A DNA stretch of 64,000 nucleotides from Anticarsia gemmatalis (Eukaryota > Arthropoda > Insecta > Lepidoptera > Erebidae): contig NC_134745.1 of assembly GCF_050436995.1 (NCBI RefSeq), positions 7,564,001-7,628,000 on the forward strand. The letters are read 5' to 3'. The notes under the pieces are model-generated. The model had not been told where the DNA came from. It did not search any database and saw only the letters and a list, made by a program, of their open reading frames with translations. Position numbers and translations under genes: made by a program. This document shows, piece after piece, positions 19,996-34,960 of this stretch (its first letter is position 1; each line of letters opens with the position of its first letter).

Positions 19996-22900
19996 TAGTC
20001 CCAACTTATTACTTCATTTTTGGATTCCAAATATTCGATCATTGGTTAAAAAATATCCTGCTGAGTTCATTAAATTCAATTGATCTGAACGATAAATGTT
20101 GTTATTTTTTTCAACACTGAAAAAGGACCCAACGTATAGGTATTTTCCGTGGCACTGACCTATTTAAGATTGAGATTATAAGCTCGAATTTATCGTAGAA
20201 AATACATGCAAGGGAATATAAGTTTGTTAAGATACGAGTAGTAGAGATAAAATTACACAACAGTGCCAAACCGCACGAGAGCTCACAATCGCAGAAGACA
20301 TCTAAAGCCATGTACGCATTCTCACATACCGACATTGTGAGCCCGTTCAGTAAATGTTAGCATTAAATGCCTAGATTAGAGACGACTAAGGTCTAAATGC
20401 TAATAGAGATAAAAAAGAAAGAGGTAGATGCCGAAGCGATATGGAAACTGGAGACAAGAAATACTACTAGAACCGTACTGTTATTGTCATTACGCACAAT
20501 AGAAAATTTAAAAAAATCAGCTTCATTTTTGTCGTATTAAGCATAGTCATGCATGGGTAGATAGTCGTAAGCCGTATGTTTACAAATTGGCAATACAATA
20601 TAACAGAATGGAGGGCACGTCGCGTATCGACGGCGCAATGGATGCAGGTCACGAGCGCGCCGAGCGCCCTGCGGTCCACGCACCCTGTACTGTTCCATAT
20701 GTGTCGAAACACACGTATACACAGTTCCCAACTTTGCTTCTACCTAATGAATTGAAATTAGACTTTTTTGTTGACTCTTTTTTGATTTTGTAAGTTTTGT
20801 CTGGCTTTAAAGCTGTATATTGTATAAAAAAGATTACACCGCATAATTAATACAGGTAAATATTTTAAATTTATATCCCGACATCATTTTGAAATTACAG
20901 TTAATCGTAAGTATATACTTAATGGTCAATTTTAACCAAATAGAACTGTCTCTATCGTTCCTGTGATAAAGTCTTGTATTTTATGAAGTCTAGTCCATCT
21001 TCAATCTTGTAGTGATCAAACTATTTCTAAGAAGTATAGAGGTCTTATACGTAACGGAATGCGGAAGGAAACCGACTGCAGCAAATTCTGTACAAAACAT
21101 TTTTTGCATAATTTTATTTCAAAATCCTGCGGACGTTGTGAATTTTGCATTGCAATGCAGTGCACGGATGTATGACGCAGCGTCTCTTAGGAATCAATGA
21201 TCCTTCCCTCTTGCCTCAAATGTTTACCTATTTGTCCTGATTTCGTTCAGCTTACACAAATAAGTCTAGTATATTCGTAGCTCTATGGTCGCCGTTCATG
21301 TGCATCTAAATCAGGTAAAATATTCCGCTAACGTCGAGAGAGCCCTGCCGTAAGCAAGTTAATTGGCGTAGAAAGTTGTACATACATGTGATACGCAATG
21401 AATGAAGCGGAATATCATCGGGACGACAACACTGACTGAGCACTTTCTCCCTGCTCAATAAACGGAATCTGTTGTGTGAGATACCTTTGATAGGCAAGCG
21501 TTCCGTTAGTATGTAGATGTATGCTTAGTGAGTGCAGTTACGTATTCTGTCGTCGGCAGCGGATCGTTATCTGTTTCCACTAAAGGAAACTGGCTTTTCC
21601 ACGAAAGAACCACCCCAACGGTTTCAACGTCCCCCTTCGCCCGACTCGACTTCTCCTTTTTGCGTTATTTCATTTTTCTTTGCTAACGTGCACCTGCTAG
21701 TTAGCCGCCTCGGGCTCTCATTGCTCCTGCAGTGTTAGCTGGACGTTTCCTCGCATCATAAAGATGATATAAATTATAAATATTCAAGAAAATATTTAAC
21801 GTAATACCTAGTAAATAAAAAAAACCCCGGTTAAAAGTTTAATGAAACGTCACATGAAGGTAAATTACTAACACACATACATATAAGTTTAGTACAAAGT
21901 GCAGTTACCGTAATATAAAACGCAGGGTCGACTATGAAGTTTAATGTTAGATGTCAGTACAAAGGATGGCGTTCAGAACAGCGCTAGAACACAGTTTCCT
22001 TGATACATTTGTATTCCTTACAGACAAGTAATCAATATCCGTTGAACGCCGAGAGCACGGACAGAGCTGTCCTATGTTGAACAATTTTTCTTTCAATATC
22101 TTCCTAGTCTAGCAGAAAACATTATAGAAGTAGAAATAACATCTTTATTCACGATGCCTTTTTGCTTTAATACCCCGTTGTAGCTATTCGAGAACTTTTA
22201 GCAGTAAACAATAGTTTAAAATAAACAAAGTGAGTTTATTGAAACATTGTGAAGCTCTCATATAAATATCTAAATTTGTTTGTGCCGAATAAATATAAAT
22301 CAATTACAGGATTTTTCTTTTTTACAATGTCCACGTTCACACCAGTCGATGCAAAAATATCTGACGACAGCGGGACAATATGATATTCTCGTATCGCGAA
22401 AAAATAAAGCTGGTTGGTAGCGTCACGCGTGCGAAATAAAATAACAACGGCAACATGGTGCGGATGGGGCTTGATACATATTTGAATACATTACCGAACA
22501 CGCAGATAATGCCACCAACATGCCATACTTATTCATAACGCCTTCTCAAACTGTGAATGAATACAAATACGCCGTCTCTCCTCGCCGGAGTCAGGTTTCA
22601 GTGCTCAAATCGGGTAACATAGGAATGAGGTTTCATTTGATTTTTAAAAGGATTAGGCAAGTGAATTTCGTCTGCGGCTTTCATTTTCTTATTCCAAGAT
22701 TACGATGAACTAGTTTAAATTGCAGTCGATGTATTTTGTTTCAAGGCTACTACCACGTCCATTATCTTCACCTCCTTGTACAATGTAGCACTCGTTGTGA
22801 AGGTAAACCATCGCCGCAGTTCACGTCCCTTATGTGTATTCTGCTCTACTCCATGCAACTTTTTAAATTGTTTTTTTAAGCTGTAATAGAACATTCGAAT

Positions 22901-25900
22901 AGTCTGATTGAACTTTATGAAGAGATCGATAACTTGTACGTTTATTTTGACGCGAAATCTCAGTTTATTATCGGCCTAAGTTAAAAGTTTTACCGTGATA
23001 ATCGTGAGTAAATGATACTAACCGTAGACAAAATGAGCAAATAGAAAACAAATGCTATGGGATAATATACAGAGGCCATGGTTACGAACTAACGGATAAC
23101 TCTAGTGTAGTTCCCATTACTGTTACTCTGCTATCCATATTTTCACTCTTATCAGCTTTATATTCAACTAAATACTTACATAAAAATAAAATAAAAAAGT
23201 GTTCAATCGAGAAGTAAAATTATATCACTAATTACAGTATTAAAGCCAATGCACTCGTGCCTTTTCATTTCAAATAACTAGGTAGGACGCATTCAAAGAA
23301 ATCCGAAGCTATCGGAGCAATTTAAACTTGCAATAATTTAAATATTCACTACGGTGATGCGCCAAACGTCTTCAATTACATCTAGAATGAATGGTCGATA
23401 CTTGTTGGTCTCGCTCTAATCACTACGATATTATACACATATACATATACCCTAACTGCGATTGGGAATATTAATTAACCTTCAAGATAAGATCAGAGAC
23501 AGACTGCAAAATGTAAATGCAAACTTTGAACATTTTGAAGGGTGAGGATTTCAATTTGCTATTGAAACGGCAACTAAAATCGCCAATTAATTGGGAAATG
23601 AATGGGAATCCTCCCTGTTAATGCATTTCTATCTTGGGACTGGCTGATATGAATAAATATGAAACAAATAACGGTCTATATGGGACAAGAACCGGTGAAC
23701 TTTGCATACTACAGAAGCACTTAAGAAATTTTATTGTAGTATATTTTATTTTGTATTGATACGCGAAATTGTGTAAGCAAAGTAGGTTTAAAAGTGAACA
23801 TAGAGTTTACTGAGCAAGAGGACAAAATGTTTGCGTATGTGGCGGTCCCAGTCGAGAAGGCGTTCACAGTTCACGCTGATTTCCTGTAAACACATCCATT
23901 GTGTCGTCGACGTGCTGCCGACACTCACACCCTTCACAAGGGAAAACGTTGCGAATAATTATTTGTGTTACGTTTTGTTATGCGTACTTAACCGTTCAAC
24001 GGACGAGAAAACGACGCTGTATATATTTGTTCGAGTACACCTCAATTATTACGCAAATATTTTTTTCTACGACCCTGTATGAGTTGTACATTCAATAGTT
24101 AGGTAGATATTTTTGCTATACCTTTACATATTTTATGTATTGATCTCAAATAAAAATAGGTTAACTATGCATTCTACGTTTTGTAAAATAATGGTTTTCT
24201 TGAAAATAAATACAGTGGATTAATAATCTCCGTGTTGTTATTAGAAGGCCGTTGGATGCTGTGGTTCGTCTGTCCCCTCGAGATAATCCCTCAACCGCCC
24301 TCTACGACACACATGAGCAGAGATGGGATTGTTGTTTACTTATAGCTTCACTTGATATCGCTTTTCATTGCTATGGCTTTTCATTTAAATTGGGGAAATC
24401 GATTTAGATATCTTTAAGATAATTTACATGGTTTTGTTGCACCAAAGAAAACGTCGTTACTACTGGATAACAAAACATTTTTGTGTTTTTTTATTATCTT
24501 TAAATTTTTTACAATTTAAATTAAAACAAATACTTTAAATAATAATTTTATATGTACAAATTACTTTTTTATATTATTTTTGTGGTTGCGTAAAGAAAAT
24601 AAATGCTTCTGTTATAGCAAAGCGTTTACGGGTGAAAAGAGTTCACAAGTTTAAAATTATGTTGATTGTTGTCCAGCGACATAGAGAAAAGAAAATAGTA
24701 ACTCTATGATAACGTAAAGAGGCAGTTCGACATTTTTTTAAAACAACTTTAAAAGCATCTATCAAATGAAAGGAGATTGACAAAGGGATTTATTGTGCGG
24801 ATCTGAGTGAAACTGCCTGGAGGGCTAGCATCACAAAAAGGACACACGAATCTAATCGGTGATATCCTACACAGGACAAGTGTATTAGTACTCGTTGGCT
24901 TGTATCAATGATACAAAATAAAAGAAATAAAGTAGAGCTATAGTCCTACAACTTAGTAGAGAGCCTTCGTAGCTGTCAAATTTACTACAATAAGCCTCTA
25001 TTAGGAACATGCAACTGACGGTAGCCAGTTAGATACAGCTATTTGTTTCGGAAATGCATAGAATTTTTATTTATAATCCATGTCAATTATGCCAAGGCTA
25101 TCTACTGAATTGCCGGACTATAACACTGTATTATAAACCATGCACTATATTTTGTTTGTTTTTCTTATTCAGTAATAGAATAAGACAGTTTCTTTGTATA
25201 ATTTTAATGATGAGTAAAACTTACAGACCTTCCAATTAATGCAACGGAGCGAGAGTATTCTACGAAAGTCTTCGTCAGTCTAGATTTCTTTGTCGTCTGA
25301 TATCAGCGTATCGACTATTGACGCAGATCAGCGAAGTCAGATTCATTATACTATATTCTACTAATGTTAGTTCACGACTTTTAAAAATGTTTCTAGTATT
25401 TTACTTGATGCCATTTGAAGTAACCCCGTAACGATGTAGCTAATTAATCCATAGCTAAGAGAGTAAATTTTAATAGTAACTTACTGTCTCATTACAACGT
25501 GGTTTATCAATATTTAATGAGAGATTTTTACATCATTTGGACACAAATTTTGGATTTAAAACGTGTAATAAAAGTTTGACCGTGTGCTTCTTAAAATCTT
25601 GCATTTTGATACATCCGACCATTAAATTAATTTGCAAAATCAAACATTCACCTATTTCCTCTAGTGCCCTTTCAGAGTTTGTTATCAAAATCATACACAG
25701 AGTTTGTAGTTTTGTGTCACAATTTTGATATACATGCGTACATTGTGCCACGTCGTTAAAGGTAATTATAATGTTATTAATTATGCACTATTCGTTGGTT
25801 AAGGGTAATGAGGGGAGAATCAATTACCCGTTGTAGTTAATTTGAATGCGTTAAATAAAATCGTTCAGGTACTGGTTAACAGCACCAACACATTCAAGCA

Positions 25901-26482
25901 GAACTTATTTCACAATATTATTGCGGTTTGTTTACAATATTTACATTCAAGTGAGAACAACCAATTTATTTGTATGCCAGAGTAATTAATTTTATATCGG
26001 TAATTCAAAAAACATTTGCTAGATTTTATTTTGGCCTGATTATATTTACGCGGGTGGTACATACCTGGTTCTCCACACGCATTTCGGTTTATAAATAGGA
26101 CATAGACGTGTTCGAATTTAAAAAGAACAAAGTAATGGGTGCCGCAAATCGTTTCTTGAGGTATCTACAGCTAAGAATTTACTAATGCAGATATAATGAA
26201 CTAGCTCTTACTGAATTGGATTTTTGTGAAGAAAGTCTTTACTAACTTAACAAAATTATACACAGAATTACTTTCACGTTTATATTATTAATTAGTATCG
26301 CTTCCATAAGGCTTTCAATAGAAGAACCAAGTAGGTCTTCAGTAGGTTATAGGGAATCATCGATCGTTGCAATAGGCAGATAGAGTATGGTAGTGGTTTG
26401 GAACATTTCATCTATGTTTAGAACTAACCGGTGGAAACAAAGTTCTACATCGATTAATACACACATACGTTCATACTGTTCA

Positions 26483-26729
26483 TCTATACTAATATTATAA
26501 AGCTGAAGAGTTTGTTTGTTTGTATGAACGCGCTAATCTCAGGAACTACTGGTCCGATTTGAAAACTTTCAGTCTTAGATAGCCCATGTATCGAGGAAGG
26601 CTATAGGCTATATATCATCACGCTACGACCAATAGGAGCAGAGTAAGAGTAAAAAATGTTACAAAAACGGGGAAAATTTTGACGCATTCTCTCTTATGTG
26701 ACGCAAGCGAAGTTGCGCGGGTCAGCTAG
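26483..26729 (+). mobile_element. Short non-autonomous Helitron-type element, copy 1
   Basis: 247 bp. It begins TCTATACTAATATTATAAAG and ends GGGTCAGCTAG, inserted between A (26482) and T (26730). These are Helitron hallmarks: 5' TC, 3' CTAG, AT target, no target-site duplication. A hairpin CGCAA-GCGAAG-TTGCG lies just before the 3' end. The internal blocks (GAAGAGTTTGTTTG, GGCTATAGGCTATATATCAT, TGTTACAAAAACGG) match copy 2 at 59531. It has no coding capacity and would need a transposase supplied elsewhere. The sequence matches a family I know as abundant in Lepidoptera (Lep1-like). Confidence 0.9.
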
Positions 26730-27884
26730 TGTAGCTATATGGATGACAATCAAATTAAAAACACGAATTACGATTATACTGTTTTCATTTGAATTTATTA
26801 ACATATTGCTATAATTTCATACAATTAATTTATTTTAATTCTGATTTCGTTTAAAAGTATTTTAAATAATGTTTATAAAAATCAAATTATTGAGGGTGAA
26901 TCTGTGGGACATGATAAGCAGCTAGTACAAAGGGTATCTAAATAAATCTCGACCTTTAAAAAAGTATTTAACTTAGCAGTAAAACCTGTGTAGTAGTCAA
27001 AGAAACATCTCCGTGAATTTAATTAATACGTCTACGTTTTGTAGTTTTATTTTAATTGTGTCGATAAAAGCTCGAGGGTTTTATTATTGGAGAGTATAAA
27101 AAAATAATAAAAACATGATTTAAAAAATAATTCTTTCGAAAATCAGACCCGTCATGGTGGCAGTAATTGATCAGTGAATTATCACTGGAAGTGGTTCAAG
27201 TGTATCAATGAGATAAACTCGAAGCCGTGGAGATTAGACGGCGGCTGTCACCTAGCGAGCGCCCTCGTCGAACTGGAGGGCCACTCGAGACGAGCCCCAC
27301 TTCCCCCGGCTTCCCGCGACATTTTTGAGCAAACACGCCTCTCGCAAAATATGCAGAACGCGCCCTCAAATTAAGCTTTACCTTCCTGCCTGTACTTATG
27401 TTACACACAAATTAAGGTGGGAATGAGATCGTCTATGCTTTTATCTATTTTTATACACCTCAGTCAAAAATCGTGACTTCCTGTCCCCTTGAAAAATATG
27501 AATAAACGTATTAGATAAACGACAATTTCAGGATGTTTTTTACTGCGCTGTTTAGTATTGTGAACAGTCTCGTAATTCACCCTATGGTCCCGCGGGTGTC
27601 GCTCAAGGTAGCGTGGAAATTATCCAGGGGGTCGAAAGCGACATTCGCGTTTATCTTTTCTAAGCAGTCCATCGACCACGACACCTCCTTAGGTCCCATA
27701 GTATATAAAAAAGAAGTCTGTGATAAGGCAGTAACGTAACACGTATTTTGTAAAATACAAAGTTAAGTAATAAATCACATTTTTACTAGATTTTAAAAAT
27801 ACAAATAGATAAAGGTATGGATGTGTAATTTAAGAATTTGAGCTATTCAAAGCGAGGCGAATAATTAGAAATGTTCAGGCGCAG

Positions 27885-28005
27885 CGTCCGCGAGTGATTG
27901 ATGTAGTGGAAGTCGGTGCTATTGCCGTGGCCGCTACAACACAGCACTCCCGCCCCCTCCCAGCCGGCGTGAGCCTCCGGGCCCCCTCCCGGTGCGACAA
28001 CTTGG
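27885..28005. other. GC-rich island in presumed intron
   Basis: Runs from GCGCAGCGTCCGCGAGTGATTG to CCCGCCCCCTCCCAGCCGG and GGGCCCCCTCCCGG. A pyrimidine-rich GC-box-like composition that stands out sharply from the flanks. No frame of note. Confidence 0.33.
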
Positions 28006-31000
28006 AGACATTAAGAATATTTAAATTGTAAATTGCTCCCCTGCACTGAATACCTATTTACAGAAAGTTTGGCCTTTTATACAATCGCCGCTCAAACTTT
28101 TGAACGCAGTTAACGTACATTTTATTCAAATAACAATATCATAACGCACGATTTGTTTGAAGGTAAACAAAATACGCTTTTAAGGAAAGCATATTTATTT
28201 GAACATACCTGCAAGTTACCTCATTAGGTAACTTTCAGACACATCGTATTCATATAATAAATTTGTTTCACGTAAATGGAATCACTAAATCTTGTTCTTA
28301 AATAAGTATTTCGAAGTGAAGCTGTAGTTATAACAAAATGCAAGCATAGTTTTAATAATAATAACAATATGAAATAGTCATGATAAATAAGTTTTTAAAT
28401 TATGTTATTTGTTGTGAGGTAATGAATAAATGAACGTTTATCCAAAAACAGAGTTCGTAGAAGCTTTATGAACATTTAATGATCATAATGTGGTCACGCC
28501 ATACGAGAATTGGTGATGACAATACTTTTAGTTCCAATTTATTATTTTACGGCAGCAGGAATATTTTGCACGTAGCTTTTAAAAAGTTAAACTATACTTT
28601 TTAAAACAAGCTGTTTTTGGTTAGATATCTGTAATAAGTAAATTCCTATATCTGTGTTTTGATTGGTGACCATAAAACCCTTGTATTTACAAGGCTCTCG
28701 TGCTGTTGGCATAACGAGGCTTGTGTTGATTGTCAAAAGGTGTTTGGATAAATAATAAAAGCATTTTCTTTTCAGTGAATTATTTAGGTTAAGTTAAGGT
28801 ATTTTCAATATTTAACTGTTTCTTTTCATGGCCCATAATTTGTTTCAACCGTGTATATAGCATTCTCATACATTGTCATCTAGTGACATCTAGCATAATT
28901 TTATCTAGCTAACAAAAAAAGAGATCCATGAAATGCTGTTACACAGGTTTATATCAACTGTATGAGCTACAAGTTGACAGAAGATTTCGTTGAAACAAAG
29001 TTGGAAAAAGCTAATTGCCACAATTTACAATCTCAAATTACGAATCCAAAAATAATAAATTCCGAATTCATTATAAAGGTTGTACAAAAAGATTTTAAGA
29101 AGAGAAATGGACAAATGGAGCAAAAAAGCAACGTTGTGATAACAATAAGACTCGTAGATGGGCTACTGTAACATGAATATAACAAACTAAAGAACCGGCT
29201 TGATTGAATCATCCGCTGTTCTTTGTCATAAATCCGACAACGGGCGGCCGTCTAACAATGCGTCCTGAAATCGTTCCATTTCTCATTTTGTTACTCTCCC
29301 CTTTAATCTCGCATCCGTAGAAAAGTGGATCAGCGTTGCAAAAGGGCATTGCGATGCAGACAGCCGACATGCTGCCGATTAATCTATTGTGAAAGTATTA
29401 GCTGATGTCAGTCTCTTAATTAATTAACAGACGGCATATTATTTTTTTCATGATCGTACTAGTCTTTGAAGCTTAGTTATCTCGTCCGCATAATTAACAG
29501 AGTACCCACTAGAAGGATAAGACTTTGACGGAGTTTTTGTTGACCTTTTACGGAGATTTTAAATGTATGCTTTAGAGATAATGTTAACTATACATTCGAA
29601 AGTAGAGTAATACTACATGTCAGAAACCATTAACTACGGCAATTAACACGTCAATTAAATTACGTCACGGCGGTGAGAAAGCAACTTTTCATTACTAGTG
29701 TATCCATTGTTGAACTCAAGTCTCATAAAATTTGAAGTGAGTGTTCCGAACGACATAATGAGAGCAGATGGGCGGCTCTGACCAAAACAGTGTTCCTTTG
29801 CGGCCACTTGAGGCCGCCCCTGTCAGTGCGGGGGAAAATAGAGGGTTTTTATTTTCTCGGGCTAATTTGCGGTTACTTTTCGTCCAACGCCCGTGGCCCA
29901 ACGGATTTCCGGGGCCAATCTGCCGCTTACTCAATTGAATCTATAAACGATGCAATAAGAAAAATCCAAACTATGTCCCGTAATTGAATAGTTGTATTAT
30001 CTAGAACGTTTTCTGTTTACCTTCGGGTTTTCCCTAAAAGGATTTCTAGTGTCGTTCCTATTCAAATTTGATAACTTTTCTGTACTTACGTTTTCAAAAA
30101 CGCTGATAAATGACTTTATACAATTAATAATTAAAGATTTAATGTGCCACTCATATTTAAATCAATTCAAGACAATAAAAAATTATAAAATACGATTTGG
30201 TAGTATTGCACTTTGATTAATTATAACAAAATTAATTAAAAATATTTTTTATATTGTACTTTAGACACATGAAAGTCCTACCAATGTGTCTAGAAAGATG
30301 AAACAAACACACAAATCACAAGCGATAAAGTGCACAAGCGTGAATCTGAAAAGTGCTCATAAATAAAAGTGAGAGGAAGAAACATGTGAAAGCCACATAA
30401 TTGTATAATTCCTGTTACCAGAGAGCAGAAAATCCGAGACAGCCGAGATTACAACCGTTAACCAACTGATCCCGGGACGGAAGAAAACAGAATGTCTCGC
30501 GACTTGGATAATGTTAAATTTATTGCAGCGCTAAAATGTTTACGGATATCGCGCGGAAACGGAACGCCCCGAGGACGGCGAGCTCTACTCACCCTTGTAA
30601 ACACGTTTTATTGGCTTTATAATATGTTTTACGCGTGACGTTTTACAAACGATCCCCGAGGAGCGTCGAATTATTTTTACGGCACGTACTCGTACACCGC
30701 GCGAAAACACCGGAAAATTCAGTACACGAGGGATTTTGTAATTACACCTTTTAAACAAACAGTTTTTGTTCCGTGATACGCAACGAAAACAGAATATGGG
30801 ATTTTCAACATTTTAATTGTACCACGCGGCTCGACCGTCGAAAGTGTTTAAATATTTACGTATCCGTAGAACTCTTTGTCCGGATGAATGATTAGTTTTT
30901 TCAGTGATTCGAGCCCTTTCCAGACATGGGTGCTAATTTGTGAAATCACAGAGTGAAATATGTGTTGTATAGAGTGTGGAATGCGGCGCAGTGGAACAAT

Positions 31001-31488
31001 TGCACGCCCTAATACCAGTCAACCGCTTGATGAAGGTCCAGCCGCACCCGGCCGCCTCGCCACCGCGCCGCCTCGCACCACTTCCTGTCAGACTAACGTA
31101 TACCTAATCTGTTACATACCTACGCGTTACTCTTTACAGCCGCGGTCCTAACCCGCCCGTACATCCTTGTACATATAACTACACACCGACCACTACTTAT
31201 TAAAGGAATGTTGGCAAAGATCAAACAATATGAATATTTCAAATGCTCATTAAATTCCAGTATTCATCACAATGCCTGTACTATAAAAATACTGTAATAA
31301 ACTGCAAGCTTTTACCGCCACCAAGAAAGTTTGAAAACTAACTACATTTCCTATAGTGTCATAGTTAGCAACTTACAGTCTGGAAGTCAGCCAAAATTTT
31401 TCGCATATTATGACAATTCTAAATAGTAGAACCTTAGCTATAATATAACTAGGCTATTTCCTTGTGGCGCTAAGCAAAGTTTTCGGAT

Positions 31489-31510
31489 GTACGGTTCGAA
31501 GGAATCGTAC
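31489..31510. repeat. Imperfect palindrome with GAAG loop
   Basis: The arms GTACGGTTC and GAATCGTAC pair over nine positions, one of them G-T, around a GAAG loop. Could form a hairpin or be a dimeric binding site; could also be chance. Confidence 0.4.
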
Positions 31511-33680
31511 CGATATTAAAGGTAAAAAGCTGTTTATATAAATGCAAAACAGATCGGCAGCTTGTCAGATCGGCTCAGTGCAGATCCTACTGATCGAATA
31601 TGGATTTAGAGTCGTCCCCATTTCGTCCGCTCTACGACGCACCCTCCTGCCCTACCGACGCAGTCGGACAGCCGAAAAATAATCTTTCGCCGTTGCGTCG
31701 CGTCGCGTCGTCTAACACAACCGCGACAAATGTTTGACTGTCACTGCTATTGACATTTTGCTATTGGAATTTGTGAAAAGTGCGTACGTAATCATAATAT
31801 TGGCGATAACAAACTGCGGCCTCATGAATTTCATAAAGTGCTCTTCGTGAATGCAAACCATGTGTCTCCGTGTGCGTAGAAACTGTGAGCGAATATAAAC
31901 TGAAGACGAAAATAATGCGAAAAAATCTTGTCTTAAATGTACTAGACGTACTAGTGCAGATACCATGTCCGTCAGTTACCGAGTTGCTATTAGCAATATT
32001 ACTTTTACTATTATTAGGAAATTGATTAGTGTATGGTACTCGAAGCGCCGTCACAACTGTGATACCTATAAATTTGTATTCAATTACTTAAAATATTAAA
32101 ACAAAAATATTGTATAATATAATTTATTTTATATTATATTATAAAACATTCGTCCTGCTGAGCCTATGTATAACAAATAATCTATGTATATTGTATAACT
32201 ACTATCGCAATCCATAGAACGCCAAACGTCTTGGTCGATTTCCCTATCATTCGACGTACGTATTAGTGTTCAATGCGAATTTCCTTTCAATGCGGCCGTA
32301 CCTTCGTCCCTGGCTGCGGCTGAATCCAATCGGAGGGATATTAAAACTTTCCGCTCGCAGTGCTCTAGCCCTTTGTACTGAAGAGCGCCTCCGAGTCCGA
32401 CCCGCCGCCGACCGATCTCATCTACTTCTTAAAAAAGCGCTCAACTAATTTGACTTTCCAAAGCTAAAAGTATAAAAAACACATACAGCATACCTACCTA
32501 GATACCTGCTTATTTTATACACTGCTGGGCAAAAAATGATTATGTATTTCATCTGTATTTGTCTACAATAAAATAATGATCTATCTAAGAGCAAATGTTT
32601 TGAATGTATCGGGGCTTTTTAATCCTTATTCTTAATTTGGCGCAGTGAAGCAAATACGTTCCTTATTCAGCCTGCAGCGCATAAATAATTAAGAAAGCGT
32701 TCGACGCAGCTCGCCCCGACTTCTCCCATCTGAGTACCAATTAGAACTTTTTATTCATTTCTTAAATTAAAATAATTTTATGGAAAGCCATATTTAGACA
32801 CAACGATGATATTTATCAAATTATTTTAAGTAAAAATCTTGCATAATGTCTACCATGTCAATAATAAATAACGAAGCAAATATAATAATTTACAAAGTGT
32901 ATTGAGTCAATGTATGGAATACTGAGTAAATATTGTAGGACGAGAGCGACACAAACTTAAAAGAACAAACATAAATATGGAGTGAACTTATAATATCTGT
33001 AAAGACCGTTTTGTTAACTACAAGGAAGATGGAATAATTGTCAAGTGAACACAAGCACTTCGTAAAGTGAATGATTAGCTTTCGCAGATAGTCGCTTTGC
33101 TTTTAGAACTATCTCAAATCCAGACGTTGCACACATTAACTAGTTTTGCGAGAACGAAGTCTGCCTCTTAATTTGTATTCGGCCCTCGGACCGCCCGCGC
33201 ACCCGCGCGCCCGGGAGGAGCGGGCGTGTGCTCCTTTTGTAGCTTCAGAAACCAATTTGTATACCAGTAAGAAAATTAAAAACTTTCGGATGTTTTCGCA
33301 GTTACCTTCTTAACGCAATAAAAGCTTTTTTAACCAACTTGTAAAAGATGATTAGCTAGTCCACGCGGTCGTACGTAACCTTCCAGTGGTCTACGGTTAA
33401 GTTATTTTGATGAGGTTTTTAATGAAAATCGTATTTAAATACATGATGTACCCACATACCTATTACACTTTGCGAGACAAACGTATATATCTACCTTCGT
33501 AGAATTATTTAATTAAAAGGTAGACCTTTAATAAACCGGTTCTCTTTCGCAATAATTAAGATTTTACACAAAGAAATTAACATTTATAACATATCTAAAG
33601 CTAAAGAATTTCGGAATTAAACAGAAAGTGACATTAAGACAGATGTTAAGAGCCGGAACAATAATTAAGAGGCTGTCGGT

Positions 33681-33850
33681 TTGAAACCGCGTCGTCGTCG
33701 GCGAGATTTAATTAGTGAGAGAACAATCCACGGCGGGCGCGGGCGGCGCCACCCGCGACCCGACCAGCCGTACTTCAGCTCGCCGCCGCGCCGTGTGCCC
33801 GCGTGCCCGCGTGCCGGGCCCACCACACCGTAACATAAGGCGCACGACGC
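33681..33850. other. GC-rich island in presumed intron
   Basis: Contains GCGTCGTCGTCGGCGAG, GGCGGGCGCGGGCGGCGCC, GCCGCCGCGCCGTGTGC and a duplicated GCCCGCGT at about 33798-33812. Frames on both strands are long only because GC-rich sequence lacks stops. Confidence 0.35.
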
Positions 33851-34960
33851 ACACACGCTCACATCGACACCACACAAAAATACTAAATTATGTAACTACA
33901 AATGTCTAATATTACATAGTTTCAATATGTCAATAAATCATGGAGATGATGGATCTGGACTCAATAACTTTTCAAAAATTAAGATTTATTACGTTTGCAA
34001 TTATATTTCTGAGTAATGTCATGATTTTGGCTGCTTTACGTTAAAGAAAATGAAGACCTTAATCTGATCAATCTGATCGGAAAAATGGTCTGGAAAAAGG
34101 GTGACAGTGTAAAGGTCAGCCTTGAAAGATAGCCTCAACGAAGCGTCGATTTTCAAATAAAGATCCAATTCCATTCTGGTCGCTTTTTATAAAACTCTAC
34201 TCAACAAACTTCGGAACGAAATTCGATTTACTTTTAAATTTATGAGTTCTCATCTTTGACCGATTATATTTATGTTTGCTAGCGACTTATTACATTAAAA
34301 ATCTTGTTAGTCTTGGTAAATAATATCCAAACTTGTACTTAAATCATTATCTGGAGAGTGTCTAAATGTGCCTTTCATCATACGGGTATAGCTCGTCCTC
34401 ATGGCACATTATCCCTAAAGATCCCTTTTTAGTGGACAAGATAGTGCGGTTATGAAAGACGTCGTATTGGAAGCTTGTCTTATTAAAATGTGATATGTTT
34501 CACAAAAAGAGTCCGATAATACGACACGTCTGGGACTACTGGCAAATCCGATTTCCCTATCTCCCCATATTTGTATTCGAAGCCCGATCCATCTAATATT
34601 TCCTTCCAACTCCGCCGACGCTATCTGCGTTCCTTCCTGACACTGAATCTAATCGGAATAGATATTAAAACTTTTCTTACAAGTGACTCGTTCTTTCGAT
34701 TATATTAACAAATTTACATAAACCAATGTTTCTGGATAGAGTGCGAATGACTGTGAAACAATTTAGTTATAATACCAATATTTCTTATACCATTTCACCG
34801 AAATAATTTTATGTTAATGGATCACCATTTGCAGACCAACGGAAAAATACCAGACAGTTTGCAGATACTTTTGTCAAATAAACACTCAAAGGACGAGGTT
34901 TTGATTAAATGAAGCGTCCAGCTTAGAAATGCGGTGCGGGCGGGCAGACAATATTCCGTG

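Larger units (their letters stand above)
11667..26482 (-). other. Presumed 5' intron, proximal part
   Basis: No supported exon on either strand. GC-rich islands lie at about 15541-15660, 16951-17145, 17460-17540, 18411-18540, 19905-19995 and 20620-20700, separated by AT-rich sequence. I recognise no intact transposon here. Calling it intron rests on the split codon at the start of the 11666 exon, which requires an upstream coding exon that I did not find. Confidence 0.6.

Noticed and set aside
25533..25751. Mirror ORFs on opposite strands
   Set aside because: Both frames are shadows in AT-rich sequence with no protein family resemblance.
27533..27739. Plus-strand 68-codon ORF with a signal-peptide-like start
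   Set aside because: Wrong strand for the host gene, no homology recognised, length within the chance range for this window.
28962..29171. Plus-strand 69-codon Lys/Asn/Ile-rich ORF
   Set aside because: Composition is what AT-rich DNA gives by chance; no motif, promoter or splice context seen.
32105..32145. AT-rich palindromic tract as an element terminus
   Set aside because: TATAAT/ATTATA mirror patterns arise readily in such AT-rich DNA, and no matching distal end was seen.
33665..33909. Overlapping ORFs on both strands in a GC island, one with a mildly hydrophobic start
   Set aside because: Considered as the missing signal-peptide exon, but the hydrophobic stretch is weak, Arg/Gly-rich sequence follows, and no convincing phase-1 donor is present.
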